Origin: Bacteroidia bacterium
GTDB lineage: Bacteria; Bacteroidota; Bacteroidia; J057
Direction of reading: 5' to 3'
DNA length: 64,000 nucleotides
Assembly (NCBI GenBank): GCA_033391075.1
Contig: JAWPMV010000001.1
Coordinates: 6,014,001 to 6,078,000 of the forward strand
Shown here in pieces: positions 18,691 through 26,929 of the stretch; the stretch's first letter is position 1; the number at the start of each line of letters is the position of its first letter. The notes under the pieces were generated by a model. The model was not told where the DNA came from and did no database searches. It saw only the letters and a program-made list of their open reading frames with translations. The position numbers and the translations under genes are program-made.

Positions 18691-20655
18691 CTATTCTTTA
18701 ACCTCTATAATCTTTATCTCTGTACGGCGATTTTGTGCCCGATCCTCATCCGTAATATTCCCGGCAACCGGCTGACTTTCGCCATAACCCTTGGCTTCCA
18801 GTCGGTAAGGTTCTATGCCTTGCTCTAAGAGATAGGCTGCCACAGCTTCGGCTCTTCTCTGGCTGAGATCGAGATTGTCTTTTTCCTGTCCGACATCATC
18901 CGTATGCCCCTGAATCTCAACAGAAATTTTGGGATTTTGTCTGAGAAACTTCAACAGGAATTTCAGCTCTACTTCAGAAGTTTCTTTCAACTCCCACTTT
19001 CCCGTATCAAAAAACAAATTAGGTAGCACGATGCTGATATCTTTTCGCAGCTTTTTCATTTCGATCAGGAGGTCGAAATAGGGAGCTTCCACACTACTTT
19101 TGAGGGAGAAATTTTTACTGGTGAACAAGTATCCCGGCGTTTCCACATAGGCCGCATAATCTCTATCGAGAGGCAAGCTCATGAGAAATTTCCCATCCTG
19201 TTTACCCGAAAAAACCTGACGAATCGTATCACCAGACTCAACATCAATCAATTGAATGCGAGCGTATAAGGGTTTTTCTGTCAAACTATCCACAACCAGG
19301 CCTCTCAAGTAGGTCGCAAGCCTCGGACGCAGTTCAGGAGCCATCTCAAATTCATAAAGATCACTCATTCCCTTACCTCCCTCACGATCCGAATTGATAT
19401 AGCCTTTCTTCCCACTGGCACTTACGAAAATATTGCTTTCATCTGCAACCGTATTTAAGGGATATCCCATATTTTTTGGCAGGGACCAGGTTTCCGTTTC
19501 ATCTCTATGGCTGACGAAAAGATCCTGTGCACCAAAACCCGGATGATAATCCGAAGAAAAATACATGGTTTTATCATCGGCATGGATAAAAGGAGAATCT
19601 TCATTCCCTGCTGTATTCACAGGCGCTCCCAAATTTTTTGCATCCGTCCATTTCCCATCAACCAGATTACTGTACCAGATATCTCTTCCTCCTTTTCCTC
19701 CTACTCGCCCGGAAGCAAAGTAGAGGGTCTTGCCATCATGAGACAGACAAGGCTGAGAATCCCAACTTTCACTGTTTACAGCCGCTCCAAGATTTACCGG
19801 ACGGGTCCATTTACTTCCCTCTCGACGTGAAAAATAAATATCACAACTTCCCATGCCATTGGGAAGGTTACAGGCCGTAAAAAAGATCATTTTACCGTCC
19901 TGGGTAACACTGGCAGCTCCCTCATTTTCAACTGTATTGATGGGGGTTCCCAGGTTTTTTGCTTTCGTCCATTGCCCATCTACTTTTTCACTAAAGAAAA
20001 AGTCCTCAGAGTAATCCTGCAAAGAGCGATTGAAGCCGCCTACACTTTGTGGGCGTTTAGAAGTAAAAAGGATATAGCCATCATCCGCGGTCAGGAAGGG
20101 CAAATACTCATCCCTGGCCGTATTGATGTTATCTCCCATATTGATTGCCTCAAATTTGACGGGATGATTGATGGCCTCTGCGGCAAAACTGGCATGCCTC
20201 AAAGTTCTTTTGGCCTTTCTTTGGTCTATATTTCGGCCCGCTCCAGAATTTAGAAACTCCTGAAGCTTTACCGATGATTTGTCGTACTGCTCATTGAAAA
20301 AATAAGCTTCCCCTAAAAAGAAATCGAGGGATTTAAAATCAGCGGGATTGATTTCGTCTACCTTTTCCAGATGATCGAGGGCATCTGCATATTTCTTTTT
20401 CACATAGGCATTTACCCCGATCTGGTAGTGAGCATGCGCAAAATTAGGCTCAAGTTGTACGGCCTGTTCAAAGAAATTGATGGCTTCCAGACGGTTGCGC
20501 CATTGGGCTTGTTGCAATCCTTCAAGGTAAAGCTTCATGGCCTTTTTAGACTTGATCCCAAAATCTGCAGGTTTGGGTTTTGTCTGACCAAAAGAGGAAG
20601 TGGCCGTCATCTGCAGAAAGCAGAAGAGCAGCATTCCCCGGACTATATTTTTCAT
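18691..20655 (-). CDS. OmpA-family protein with TPR and PD40 propeller
   Basis: 654 residues from ATG 20655; the frame extends to 20700, but only the inner start gives a clean signal peptide (MLLFCFLQMTATSSFGQ). Order: TPR-like helices (~30-130), about five PD40/WD40-like blades with the YFASGR / YFSSDYHPG pattern (~190-430), a CarboxypepD_reg-like beta domain (RGLVVDSLTEKPLYARI, ~450), and a C-terminal OmpA peptidoglycan-binding domain (VEIQGHTDDVGQEKDNLDLSQRRAEAV; ~540-650). Such proteins are common in Bacteroidota, where relatives such as PorE work with the T9SS core. It anchors in the outer membrane and binds peptidoglycan. Confidence 0.9.
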   Translation of the reverse strand: MKNIVRGMLLFCFLQMTATSSFGQTKPKPADFGIKSKKAMKLYLEGLQQAQWRNRLEAINFFEQAVQLEPNFAHAHYQIGVNAYVKKKYADALDHLEKVDEINPADFKSLDFFLGEAYFFNEQYDKSSVKLQEFLNSGAGRNIDQRKAKRTLRHASFAAEAINHPVKFEAINMGDNINTARDEYLPFLTADDGYILFTSKRPQSVGGFNRSLQDYSEDFFFSEKVDGQWTKAKNLGTPINTVENEGAASVTQDGKMIFFTACNLPNGMGSCDIYFSRREGSKWTRPVNLGAAVNSESWDSQPCLSHDGKTLYFASGRVGGKGGRDIWYSNLVDGKWTDAKNLGAPVNTAGNEDSPFIHADDKTMYFSSDYHPGFGAQDLFVSHRDETETWSLPKNMGYPLNTVADESNIFVSASGKKGYINSDREGGKGMSDLYEFEMAPELRPRLATYLRGLVVDSLTEKPLYARIQLIDVESGDTIRQVFSGKQDGKFLMSLPLDRDYAAYVETPGYLFTSKNFSLKSSVEAPYFDLLIEMKKLRKDISIVLPNLFFDTGKWELKETSEVELKFLLKFLRQNPKISVEIQGHTDDVGQEKDNLDLSQRRAEAVAAYLLEQGIEPYRLEAKGYGESQPVAGNITDEDRAQNRRTEIKIIEVKE

Positions 20656-20837
20656 TACTAATGATTTAATTCTCAAGAATGTGCGGCTTATTCTTTCCAA
20701 TTAGAAAATTCGGAATGTATTTCCCTTATTTCCATATTTCCTTATTCCGAATCTTACCTACCCGAATTGGGGGATTATCGGGAATTGTCATCGACTTATG
20801 TATGAAACGAAAAGAAAAAATGAATGTTGGATATGCC

Positions 20838-21485
20838 TTAAGGAATATCGATATACTTATGGGTTTGCATGCTCAACTTCCAGCGAGGATGGTCTTTTAC
20901 ATATTGAACAATCTCTGCCGTAAAGCGATCTCTGCGACTCCATTCCGTTTGGAAATAAAGCTCTACATGTTCCGGACAACGGGCCGCATGCATTTCTGCC
21001 CAGGCAAAATCAGTGGCATTATATATGATCACCTTGAGCTCATGCGCCTTTTCATAATATTCATCCAGTGGCGGCAGGAATTTTTTCGGGGAAAGGCACA
21101 ACCAGTCTATTTCTCCACTGGCAGCATGAGGGCCAGCCGTTTCCATATGTACCTTGAGTCCAAGCGCATGCAGGGCATCGCACAATTTTGTAAGGTCGTA
21201 GATGCTGGGTTCTCCTCCAGTGATCACAACCCTTTCTGCGCCAGAATCTTTGGCAGTCTGGGCGATCAATTCAACCTCCTGATATTGCTCTTCTGCGGGA
21301 TCCCAGGATTCTTTTACATCACACCAGTGGCAGCCTACATCACAGCCCGCCAGGCGAATGAAGTAAGCAGGAGTTCCTGTCCAGAATCCTTCTCCCTGCA
21401 GGGTGTAGAATTGCTCCATGACCGGCAGGGGATTGGCCTGACGGTAATTCACATTATCCTTTTTCGCTCTTAGTTTCTGCAACAT
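20838..21485 (-). CDS. queE: 7-carboxy-7-deazaguanine synthase
   Basis: 215 residues, radical SAM enzyme. The cluster ligands are in AGCDVGCHWCDVKESWD (CxxxCxxC), preceded by the typical QGEGFWTGTPAYFIRLAG. TGGEPSIYDL follows as the SAM-binding GGE motif. It converts 6-carboxy-tetrahydropterin to 7-carboxy-7-deazaguanine in queuosine/7-deazapurine synthesis. Its ATG lies 2 nt after the folD stop, so folD-queE form an operon. No other que genes are in the window. Confidence 0.94.
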   Translation of the reverse strand: MLQKLRAKKDNVNYRQANPLPVMEQFYTLQGEGFWTGTPAYFIRLAGCDVGCHWCDVKESWDPAEEQYQEVELIAQTAKDSGAERVVITGGEPSIYDLTKLCDALHALGLKVHMETAGPHAASGEIDWLCLSPKKFLPPLDEYYEKAHELKVIIYNATDFAWAEMHAARCPEHVELYFQTEWSRRDRFTAEIVQYVKDHPRWKLSMQTHKYIDIP

Positions 21486-21487
21486 AG

Positions 21488-22393
21488 CTATTCTACTGCC
21501 AATGCGGATACATCGTACTGACGATTGTAAGTATCCAGGGTATTTTTTAACAACATGGCGATGGTCATGGGTCCTACTCCTCCCGGAACAGGGGTGATGA
21601 AGCTCGCCTTTTTTGATACATTTTCAAAATCTACATCTCCCTTCAATTTATAACCGGACCTGGTTTTATCAGAAGGGACACGGGTGATTCCTACATCGAT
21701 AACCACAGCTCCTTCTTTCACCATATCCTCTGTAATCAGGTCAGGTTTGCCTACTGCTACGATGATAATATCTGCCTGCGGACAGATTCTCTTCAAATCT
21801 TCTGCTGGTGTATACTTATGACAAAGGGTTACGGTTGCCTCTCCGGGCTTCCCCCCTCTCGACATCATAATAGAAGTAGGCCTGCCTACAATCCGGCTTC
21901 TTCCCACTACTACACAATGCTTCCCTTTGGTGTCAATATTATAGCGAGTGAGGAGCTCCAGGATTCCAGAGGGAGTAGCTGGCATCAGGCAAGGGAAATT
22001 GAGGGTCATCAGTCCCACATTCACCGGATGAAAACCATCAACGTCCTTATGGGGATGGATAGCCTGCGTGATTTCCTGAGGCGTGATGTGATCGGGCAAA
22101 GGCATTTGTACCAAAATCCCATCTACATCAGGATCTTCATTAAAACGCTTTACCTGATTGAGCAGATCTTCCTGATTTATGTTCGCAGGTAATCTTTTCA
22201 GGGTCGAACTATAGCCTACAAATTCACAGGCCTGCATCTTATTTTTTACATAGACTTTGGAAGCTGGATTTGCTCCCACCAAAATAGCGACCAGATGCGG
22301 AGGACGTTTCCCATCTTCCAACAGTTTATCAACTTCTATTCTGATCTCATTTTTGATCTCCATGGAGATCTTTTTTCCGTCTAGTAACTCCAT
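21488..22393 (-). CDS. folD: Bifunctional methylenetetrahydrofolate dehydrogenase / methenyl-THF cyclohydrolase
   Basis: 301 residues from ATG 22393 (MELLDGKKIS); the frame is open to 22423, but the added residues are not family-like. Hallmarks: YVKNKMQACEFVGY (catalytic Lys), VDGILVQMPLPDHI, VVVGRSRIVGRP for NADP binding, and the C-terminal PGGVGPMTIAMLL. Interconverts 5,10-methylene-, 5,10-methenyl- and 10-formyl-THF in the cytoplasm. First gene of the folD-queE pair; its upstream region is occupied by nested intergenic repeats. Confidence 0.96.
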   Translation of the reverse strand: MELLDGKKISMEIKNEIRIEVDKLLEDGKRPPHLVAILVGANPASKVYVKNKMQACEFVGYSSTLKRLPANINQEDLLNQVKRFNEDPDVDGILVQMPLPDHITPQEITQAIHPHKDVDGFHPVNVGLMTLNFPCLMPATPSGILELLTRYNIDTKGKHCVVVGRSRIVGRPTSIMMSRGGKPGEATVTLCHKYTPAEDLKRICPQADIIIVAVGKPDLITEDMVKEGAVVIDVGITRVPSDKTRSGYKLKGDVDFENVSKKASFITPVPGGVGPMTIAMLLKNTLDTYNRQYDVSALAVE

Positions 22394-22877
22394 AAAATAA
22401 GGTGCGGGTTTAAGATGCTGCAAAATTAAGAACTTAAGATGGAATTATTAGGGTTCAATCTGATTAAGTTGGGTTTTGGGTAAAATTGAAGGTTAACTTC
22501 CTTAACTGTATTATTCTTTTTTGGAGAGGTAGTTTGATCTTTTTTAGGGAGTCGTTTCCATCTTTTTGTAAGGCTTCTTCCATCTTTTTTAGAAAAAGAT
22601 GGAGTCAAAAATCGCAGCGCCAAGGTAGTGGGAGGGAAAGGTGTTTGGGTATATGCGTGTTAGGGTGTTAGCGATTGTAATTACCTGGTCCCACTTCAAC
22701 ACCAACACGCTAATACTCTAACACGTCAACACTTCCCCTTGCGCGCCGGGGCCAGGCTGCTGCATTGGGTGCGGGGGTCGGATTGCGCGTCGGCTTTGCA
22801 GCAGCTTGATTTTTGCTTCTTTTCATCTAAGGAAAAGAAGAAGAAAACTCAATTACAATAAAAGAGAATAAAAGCCA
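22394..22877. repeat. Gene-free 484-nt stretch made largely of nested palindromic repeats
   Basis: No gene supported. It contains: a T/A-rich hairpin CATCTTTTTT/AGAAAAAGATG at 22581-22601 followed by GAGTCAAAAATCGCAG; a GTGTTAG...CTAACAC inverted repeat at about 22656-22733; a 9-bp perfect stem GCTGCTGCA/TGCAGCAGC at 22756-22764 and 22797-22805; then TTGATTTTTG and a CTTCTTTT/AAAAGAAG hairpin at 22816-22840. Short open frames here read as low-complexity and are not genes. Confidence 0.7.
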
Positions 22878-23894
22878 TTAATCATCCAAATACTCCTCCT
22901 GAAACTTCTCCAATTGATCTTCTGTCCCCATAATGAAGAGGCGATCTCTTTCGGTGAGTTTTTCCTGCACATTAGGATTGAGGGTGATCCCTTGATAGCC
23001 GCGCTTATAGCCCAGTACCAATACCCCTGTTTTGGAGCGAATATTCAGTTCTGCCAGACTTTTCCCGATCATTTCACTATAGCCTTCACAAAGGATGTCT
23101 TTCAAGTGTAAAGATGAATTTCCCTGACCTGAGATCAGTTCGATAAATTCGACCAGGGCAGGGCGAGTGAGGACGTTGGCCATTTTCTGTCCGCCGATAA
23201 GGTTAGGGACAATTACATGATTGGCACCGGCTCTGCGAAGTTTGGGGATGACATGTTCGTAATTGGCTCGAGCCACAATATTCAAACTGGGTTTCATTCC
23301 TCGAGCCGTAAGAGTTATATACACATTGTCAGCATCCGAAGAAAGCGAGCTGATGATGCCTTTGGCGGTATGGATATTGGCCCGTTCGAGTACCTCTTCC
23401 AGGGTCGCATCTCCGTTGACAACCAGAATTTCTTGATTCTCCCGGATGAATTGTTCGATGACGTCTTCATCCTTTTCCACCACTACAAAATTTTGCTCCT
23501 GTTCCAGCAGTTCCTTCACTGCTTCCCGGCCATTTCTTCCCAGACCGCAAACGATGATATGATCTTTGAGTTCCTTCACTTTTCTGCTGTATTGATATCT
23601 GTTCAGGATTTGCCGCATTTCCCCCTCCACAATGAAGGTAGTCAGGGTTCCTACTGCATAAATAAAAGTACCTGCGCTAATCACGATCAGGAAGACAGAG
23701 AAAGTCTTACCAGCCATACTGGGCTCTGTTTCCCATCCATATCCCACCGTACTCATGGTTGTGATGGTCATATAGATGGCGTCTCCCCAGCTCAGATTCT
23801 CAATACTGGCAAAGCCGATGGTCCCAATAACTGAGATCATCAGCAAGAGACCGATTGCAAAGAGAATCCTTCGAATGGAATAGCGCAACTCCAT
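22878..23894 (-). CDS. Two-TM potassium channel with RCK (TrkA-N/TrkA-C) domains
   Basis: 338 residues. TM1 (~8-28) is followed by a pore helix and selectivity filter TTMSTVGYGWE, then TM2 (VFLIVISAGTFIYAVGTLTTF). The RCK_N Rossmann fold starts at HIIVCGLGRNGREAVKELL (GxGxxG) and continues through VVVEKDEDVIEQF and VVNGDATLEEVL. The C-terminal RCK_C ends near FIMGTEDQLEKF. This is the MthK/Kch layout: a K+-selective channel gated by a cytosolic ligand such as Ca2+ or nucleotide. Single gene on the minus strand. Confidence 0.92.
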   Translation of the reverse strand: MELRYSIRRILFAIGLLLMISVIGTIGFASIENLSWGDAIYMTITTMSTVGYGWETEPSMAGKTFSVFLIVISAGTFIYAVGTLTTFIVEGEMRQILNRYQYSRKVKELKDHIIVCGLGRNGREAVKELLEQEQNFVVVEKDEDVIEQFIRENQEILVVNGDATLEEVLERANIHTAKGIISSLSSDADNVYITLTARGMKPSLNIVARANYEHVIPKLRRAGANHVIVPNLIGGQKMANVLTRPALVEFIELISGQGNSSLHLKDILCEGYSEMIGKSLAELNIRSKTGVLVLGYKRGYQGITLNPNVQEKLTERDRLFIMGTEDQLEKFQEEYLDD

Positions 23895-24154
23895 GGCAAA
23901 AAGGTAAGAGAAATTGCCGAAAGAATCTAATCCAGGTTTTCCTTATAAAAACAAAAGAGAATGATTTAAAATGTATTTCCCCCTTTTTTAGAAAAAGAGG
24001 GGAGTCAAAAATCGCAGAGCCCAAAGCCAGCCACAGATGCCGCCCCTTTTCCCGATGGGCTCTGCAGGGCCAAACCGCTGGCAAAGGGATTAATTTTTTA
24101 TAGGAAAGCCCAGGAATCTAATCGAAGTATTTTGATATGTCAGGAAGAATCTGC
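23895..24154. repeat. Intergenic stretch carrying a two-hairpin repeat copy
   Basis: The T/A-rich hairpin CCCCTTTTTT/AAAAAGAGGGG at 23979-24002 is followed by GAGTCAAAAATC and then a 9-bp perfect stem GCAGAGCCC/GGGCTCTGC at 24014-24022 and 24057-24065 with a 34-nt loop. This is the same architecture as the blocks at 22756-22840 and 37461-37547, on the opposite strand. No gene seen. Confidence 0.65.
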
Positions 24155-24162
24155 TACCTTTG
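24131..24162 (+). promoter_or_regulatory. Bacteroidota sigma-A type promoter of tRNA-Ala
   Basis: TTTG at 24131-24134 and TACCTTTG at 24155-24162, separated by 20 nt, match the Bacteroidota consensus (TTTG, 19-21 nt, TAnnTTTG). Transcription would start near 24169, about ten nt before the mature tRNA. Confidence 0.75.
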
Positions 24163-24178
24163 CAAGACCTCAAAATAT

Positions 24179-24252
24179 GGGGCATTAGCTCAGTTGGCTA
24201 GAGCGCGTGACTGGCAGTCACGAGGTCGGCGGTTCGACTCCGCCATGCTCCA
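24179..24252 (+). tRNA. tRNA-Ala (anticodon GGC)
   Basis: A complete cloverleaf can be drawn in 74 nt. The acceptor GGGGCAT pairs with ATGCTCC and includes a G3:U70 wobble, the alanine identity element. The anticodon stem CGTGA/TCACG holds loop CTGGCAG with anticodon GGC. The T arm is GGCGG/CCGCC with TTCGACT. The discriminator is A, and CCA is not encoded (next bases are CGA). A strong promoter precedes it and an intrinsic terminator follows, so it is transcribed as a single gene. Confidence 0.96.
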
Positions 24253-24256
24253 CGAA

Positions 24257-24286
24257 AAAATCCCAAAGTTTCGGCTTTGGGATTTT
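24257..24286 (+). terminator. Intrinsic terminator of tRNA-Ala
   Basis: AAAATCCCAAAG / CTTTGGGATTTT perfect 12-bp stem with a 6-nt loop (TTTCGG), beginning 4 nt after the tRNA discriminator and ending in a T tract. Confidence 0.9.
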
Positions 24287-24365
24287 GTTGTTTGAATATG
24301 TTCTTCCTTGAAATCTTTTCTCAGATTCCCTAGCTTCGTGTACGATTATCTAAACCATAAACACA

Positions 24366-24968
24366 ATGAATTCCTTTCTAAGCGTCAGCTTCTCTTTTCT
24401 GCTTATCAGCCTTAGTTTCCAACTATCTCTGGCCCAAAAGAACAAATGGGTCGAGGGAAAAATCATTACAAAATCCAATGAGATCATCGACGGATGTGTC
24501 AAACGTCCCAACCTCAAACCCAGAGAGCAAGTAGAAATCAAGGCTGATTGCGGCAAAAAGAAAAACCTGTATTTCTCCAAGGATATAGATATGTATACCT
24601 ATGCAGGACTTACCTATCGAAGTGTTTTCATTCCGCATAAATTCAAGCCTTACTTGCTAGTTGAATTTCAGATAAAGGATAATGGTTTTCATTACTTCCT
24701 TTTGGCCCTTACAGAAGGGAAATACGACCTCTACGAATTTGACTTGAAACAGAACCAGTCTAAGGGAGAGTATATCCTTCGGGATTCAAACAATAGACTC
24801 ATTACGCTAAATCAAAAGAAACTGAATAAAAATTCGAAGAAAGAACTAAAGGAACTCCGGATGTTCTTCCAGGAAGATTCGGAAATGCTAAGCTTTCTCG
24901 ATCAGACAAATCTAGACTTTGATCGTTTTCTTGCAAAACTCGAAAGTTTGAATAAGGAGAAATCCTAA
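24366..24968 (+). CDS. Secreted protein of unknown function
   Basis: 200 residues. The signal peptide is VSFSFLLISLSFQLSLAQ, with cleavage expected after SLAQ. The mature N-terminus has a beta-strand pattern (WVEGKIITKSNEIIDGCVK), then KKKNLYFSKDIDMYTYAG and a Lys/Glu-rich helical C-terminus (KKELKELRMFFQEDSEMLSFL). Two cysteines (in DGCVK and ADCGKK) could form a disulfide. I do not recognise a named family; length and pattern recall short periplasmic Bacteroidota proteins of unknown role. The preceding tRNA ends with its own terminator, so this is likely a separate transcript. Confidence 0.75.
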   Translation: MNSFLSVSFSFLLISLSFQLSLAQKNKWVEGKIITKSNEIIDGCVKRPNLKPREQVEIKADCGKKKNLYFSKDIDMYTYAGLTYRSVFIPHKFKPYLLVEFQIKDNGFHYFLLALTEGKYDLYEFDLKQNQSKGEYILRDSNNRLITLNQKKLNKNSKKELKELRMFFQEDSEMLSFLDQTNLDFDRFLAKLESLNKEKS

Positions 24969-25096
24969 TTGCCATACTCCTGCAAAAATTGTCCTTTTAG
25001 GTATATACAGCTATAGGTCAATTATAATCTGAGAAGGAAAAGCTAATCCTTAAATTGAAAAGAGAAGACTTGAGCTTGCTTCAAGAATACTGAAAG

Positions 25097-26122
25097 TCAA
25101 TGTAAACGAGCTTTCCCCATCTTCACCACATACGTAGCAATATAAAGTTCTCCCAACTTGATGTGGACATCATGATTCACTCGCTTTTTAAAGGGATAAG
25201 TCAATTCCAATAAGCCTGTTTCCATCATCCGAATTTCAGGTTTTACGCTTAACACATTGTTCGGCCCGGAAGCGATTTCCAAACGAATCTTGTCCAAATC
25301 CAAATTACTGGGACCACTTAAGACAAAGCGCAGCAGTTCATCTTTTGCCAACTTTACCTTCATTTGTTTGGGTTCAATCGGAATCAATTGCTGTTTATAG
25401 GTATGCTTGTATATCAAAGGAGCATCTAAAAATTCCTGAAAGGAAGGTGCTTCCTCCATCAGAATCCAATCAGGATCCAGGGGATAATGACTCCTGACGA
25501 ATACAGCCGGATCAGCTAAAAAATAGCCGTCATTGTATTCCTGAATAAACTTGTATGAAGGAATCAAAGTATGCCCACTGGACCAGGTAGGGTCACATAG
25601 ATACCATTTGCCATTGAGTTGAACGGCATTCCAGGAATGATTGGGAATGCTGGCTTCGCCTACATTGGAAACTACGGTTCGGCCGTATCCATCTACGATC
25701 ACACATTCTATCCCAGCGAAATAAGATAATTCCTTCATCAGGTAGGCATAACCCGTACAGACCGTCTTCTTTGATTTCAAAAGCTTATTAAAAACCTCCA
25801 CTTGAAATTCAGCATTCCATTGGGACAGGGCCTGCTCATCATCTTGATATTTCTCCCGCATCTTCCGATTCTTCACAAAACTTCCATGGTCGCTTGTGAT
25901 GTTACTACAGACCCAGGTGTAAATGGCCCGAAATTTCTCTACCTCTGAATCCAAATCTCGAGTGAGATTATGAGCGAGTAAGGGAAGCATTTCCAGACGT
26001 TCCCCATCATAAAGCTCCGCTATGCTATCCGCCTTCTGAAAATCAATGTTTCCAAAATCTGATAACTGAGCATGAGTTATCGAATGAACAAAAAGTAAGC
26101 AGATAATTGCTAGATGCTTCAT
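25097..26122 (-). CDS. Secreted transglutaminase-like (papain-fold) protein
   Basis: 341 residues with a signal peptide (IICLLFVHSITHAQ). The transglutaminase core shows the Cys-His-Asp triad in order: TVCTGYAYLMKELSYFAG (Cys), IPNHSWNAVQLNGKWYLCDPTW (His in NHSWN, Asp in CDPTW). The upstream FRAIYTWVCSNI is also typical of the family. Such proteins act as cysteine peptidases or cross-linking enzymes in the periplasm. The C-terminal ~110 residues are a beta-rich domain of unknown type. Its ATG overlaps the stop of the upstream zinc-ribbon/carboxypeptidase-like gene by 4 nt (ATGA), indicating translational coupling. Confidence 0.88.
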   Translation of the reverse strand: MKHLAIICLLFVHSITHAQLSDFGNIDFQKADSIAELYDGERLEMLPLLAHNLTRDLDSEVEKFRAIYTWVCSNITSDHGSFVKNRKMREKYQDDEQALSQWNAEFQVEVFNKLLKSKKTVCTGYAYLMKELSYFAGIECVIVDGYGRTVVSNVGEASIPNHSWNAVQLNGKWYLCDPTWSSGHTLIPSYKFIQEYNDGYFLADPAVFVRSHYPLDPDWILMEEAPSFQEFLDAPLIYKHTYKQQLIPIEPKQMKVKLAKDELLRFVLSGPSNLDLDKIRLEIASGPNNVLSVKPEIRMMETGLLELTYPFKKRVNHDVHIKLGELYIATYVVKMGKARLH

Positions 26123-26838
26123 TTGAAAAGTCCACTTAGTTTCTGCCAGATCGTCTTTTTGGAGGAATAGATTTGAGCCACGGCAACTTCTCCCATGATA
26201 GCCAGGTGATCCATCTCCATTTTGACGTCCAGAACATACTCCTGAATATCTGATTGATTCTTCTTGATGTTGTATTCTTCTCTTTCATAACCGACGTATG
26301 AAAATATAAGGACATCAGTTTTACTCACGCCCTCCAGAATGAATTTTCCATCTACATCTGTAAAAACTCCATTGGTAGTTCCCTTAACTAAGACACTAGC
26401 TCCTGGCATGGGTTCATCGCTCTCATCTACAACCACACCCCTTACCCGAAAAGTATCCGAGGTTTTCGTGGGTCTTTGGACCTTAGCCATCTCTAAATAA
26501 GTTAGGTCAATTGCCTGTGGAACATTATTCGATTGGGCATGGGTATTTGTTATGGGGAAAAAGGTGAACAAAGAAATGCCCAGAAGACTTGCGCCTATCC
26601 ATCCGGGACTCCATCTGCTATGAGATTCTGTGATTGATGGATAGGATTTTAGTTGAGATGGGGTAAAGTAACCACAAGTTTTGCCTTGCTTTTCTTTAAA
26701 ATATCGAAGGACCTCAGCATCCGTCATAGAGGTGAAGTCAATCACTTCTTTCTGGCAATTTTGGCAGAAACCTCCGGCTTTGGTAGGTTCAAACTTATCA
26801 AAGGATTCGCTACAGGGAGTATGGATAGATAGTTTCAT
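26119..26838 (-). CDS. Membrane protein with N-terminal Cys-rich motif and CarboxypepD_reg-like domain
   Basis: 239 residues. The N-terminus is cytoplasmic and zinc-ribbon-like: IHTPCSESFDKF, GGFCQNCQKEVIDFTSMTD and a further TCGYFTP (PC...CxxC...C). One membrane span (~78-97, WIGASLLGISLFTFFP) follows. The periplasmic C-terminus is a carboxypeptidase-regulatory-like beta sandwich (FRVRGVVVDESDEPMPGASVLVKGTTNGVFTDVDGKF). The tail is KTIWQKLSGLFK. This N-terminal motif recurs in Bacteroidota membrane proteins of unknown role. First gene of a two-gene unit with the transglutaminase; the 4-nt overlap suggests the two products work together. Confidence 0.78.
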   Translation of the reverse strand: MKLSIHTPCSESFDKFEPTKAGGFCQNCQKEVIDFTSMTDAEVLRYFKEKQGKTCGYFTPSQLKSYPSITESHSRWSPGWIGASLLGISLFTFFPITNTHAQSNNVPQAIDLTYLEMAKVQRPTKTSDTFRVRGVVVDESDEPMPGASVLVKGTTNGVFTDVDGKFILEGVSKTDVLIFSYVGYEREEYNIKKNQSDIQEYVLDVKMEMDHLAIMGEVAVAQIYSSKKTIWQKLSGLFK

Positions 26839-26929
26839 AGTTTATGTGTTTTCCTAAAGGACCAGTTCTCCATGCATTTTCCATAAAGATTCCCACAAAA
26901 CCCTATCTTAAGGAATAGCTATCTCGCGC

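Noticed and set aside
20679-21473. 264-codon plus-strand open frame across queE
   Set aside because: It is antisense to a firmly identified queE with conserved radical SAM motifs; the translated product has no recognisable domain and is a coding shadow.
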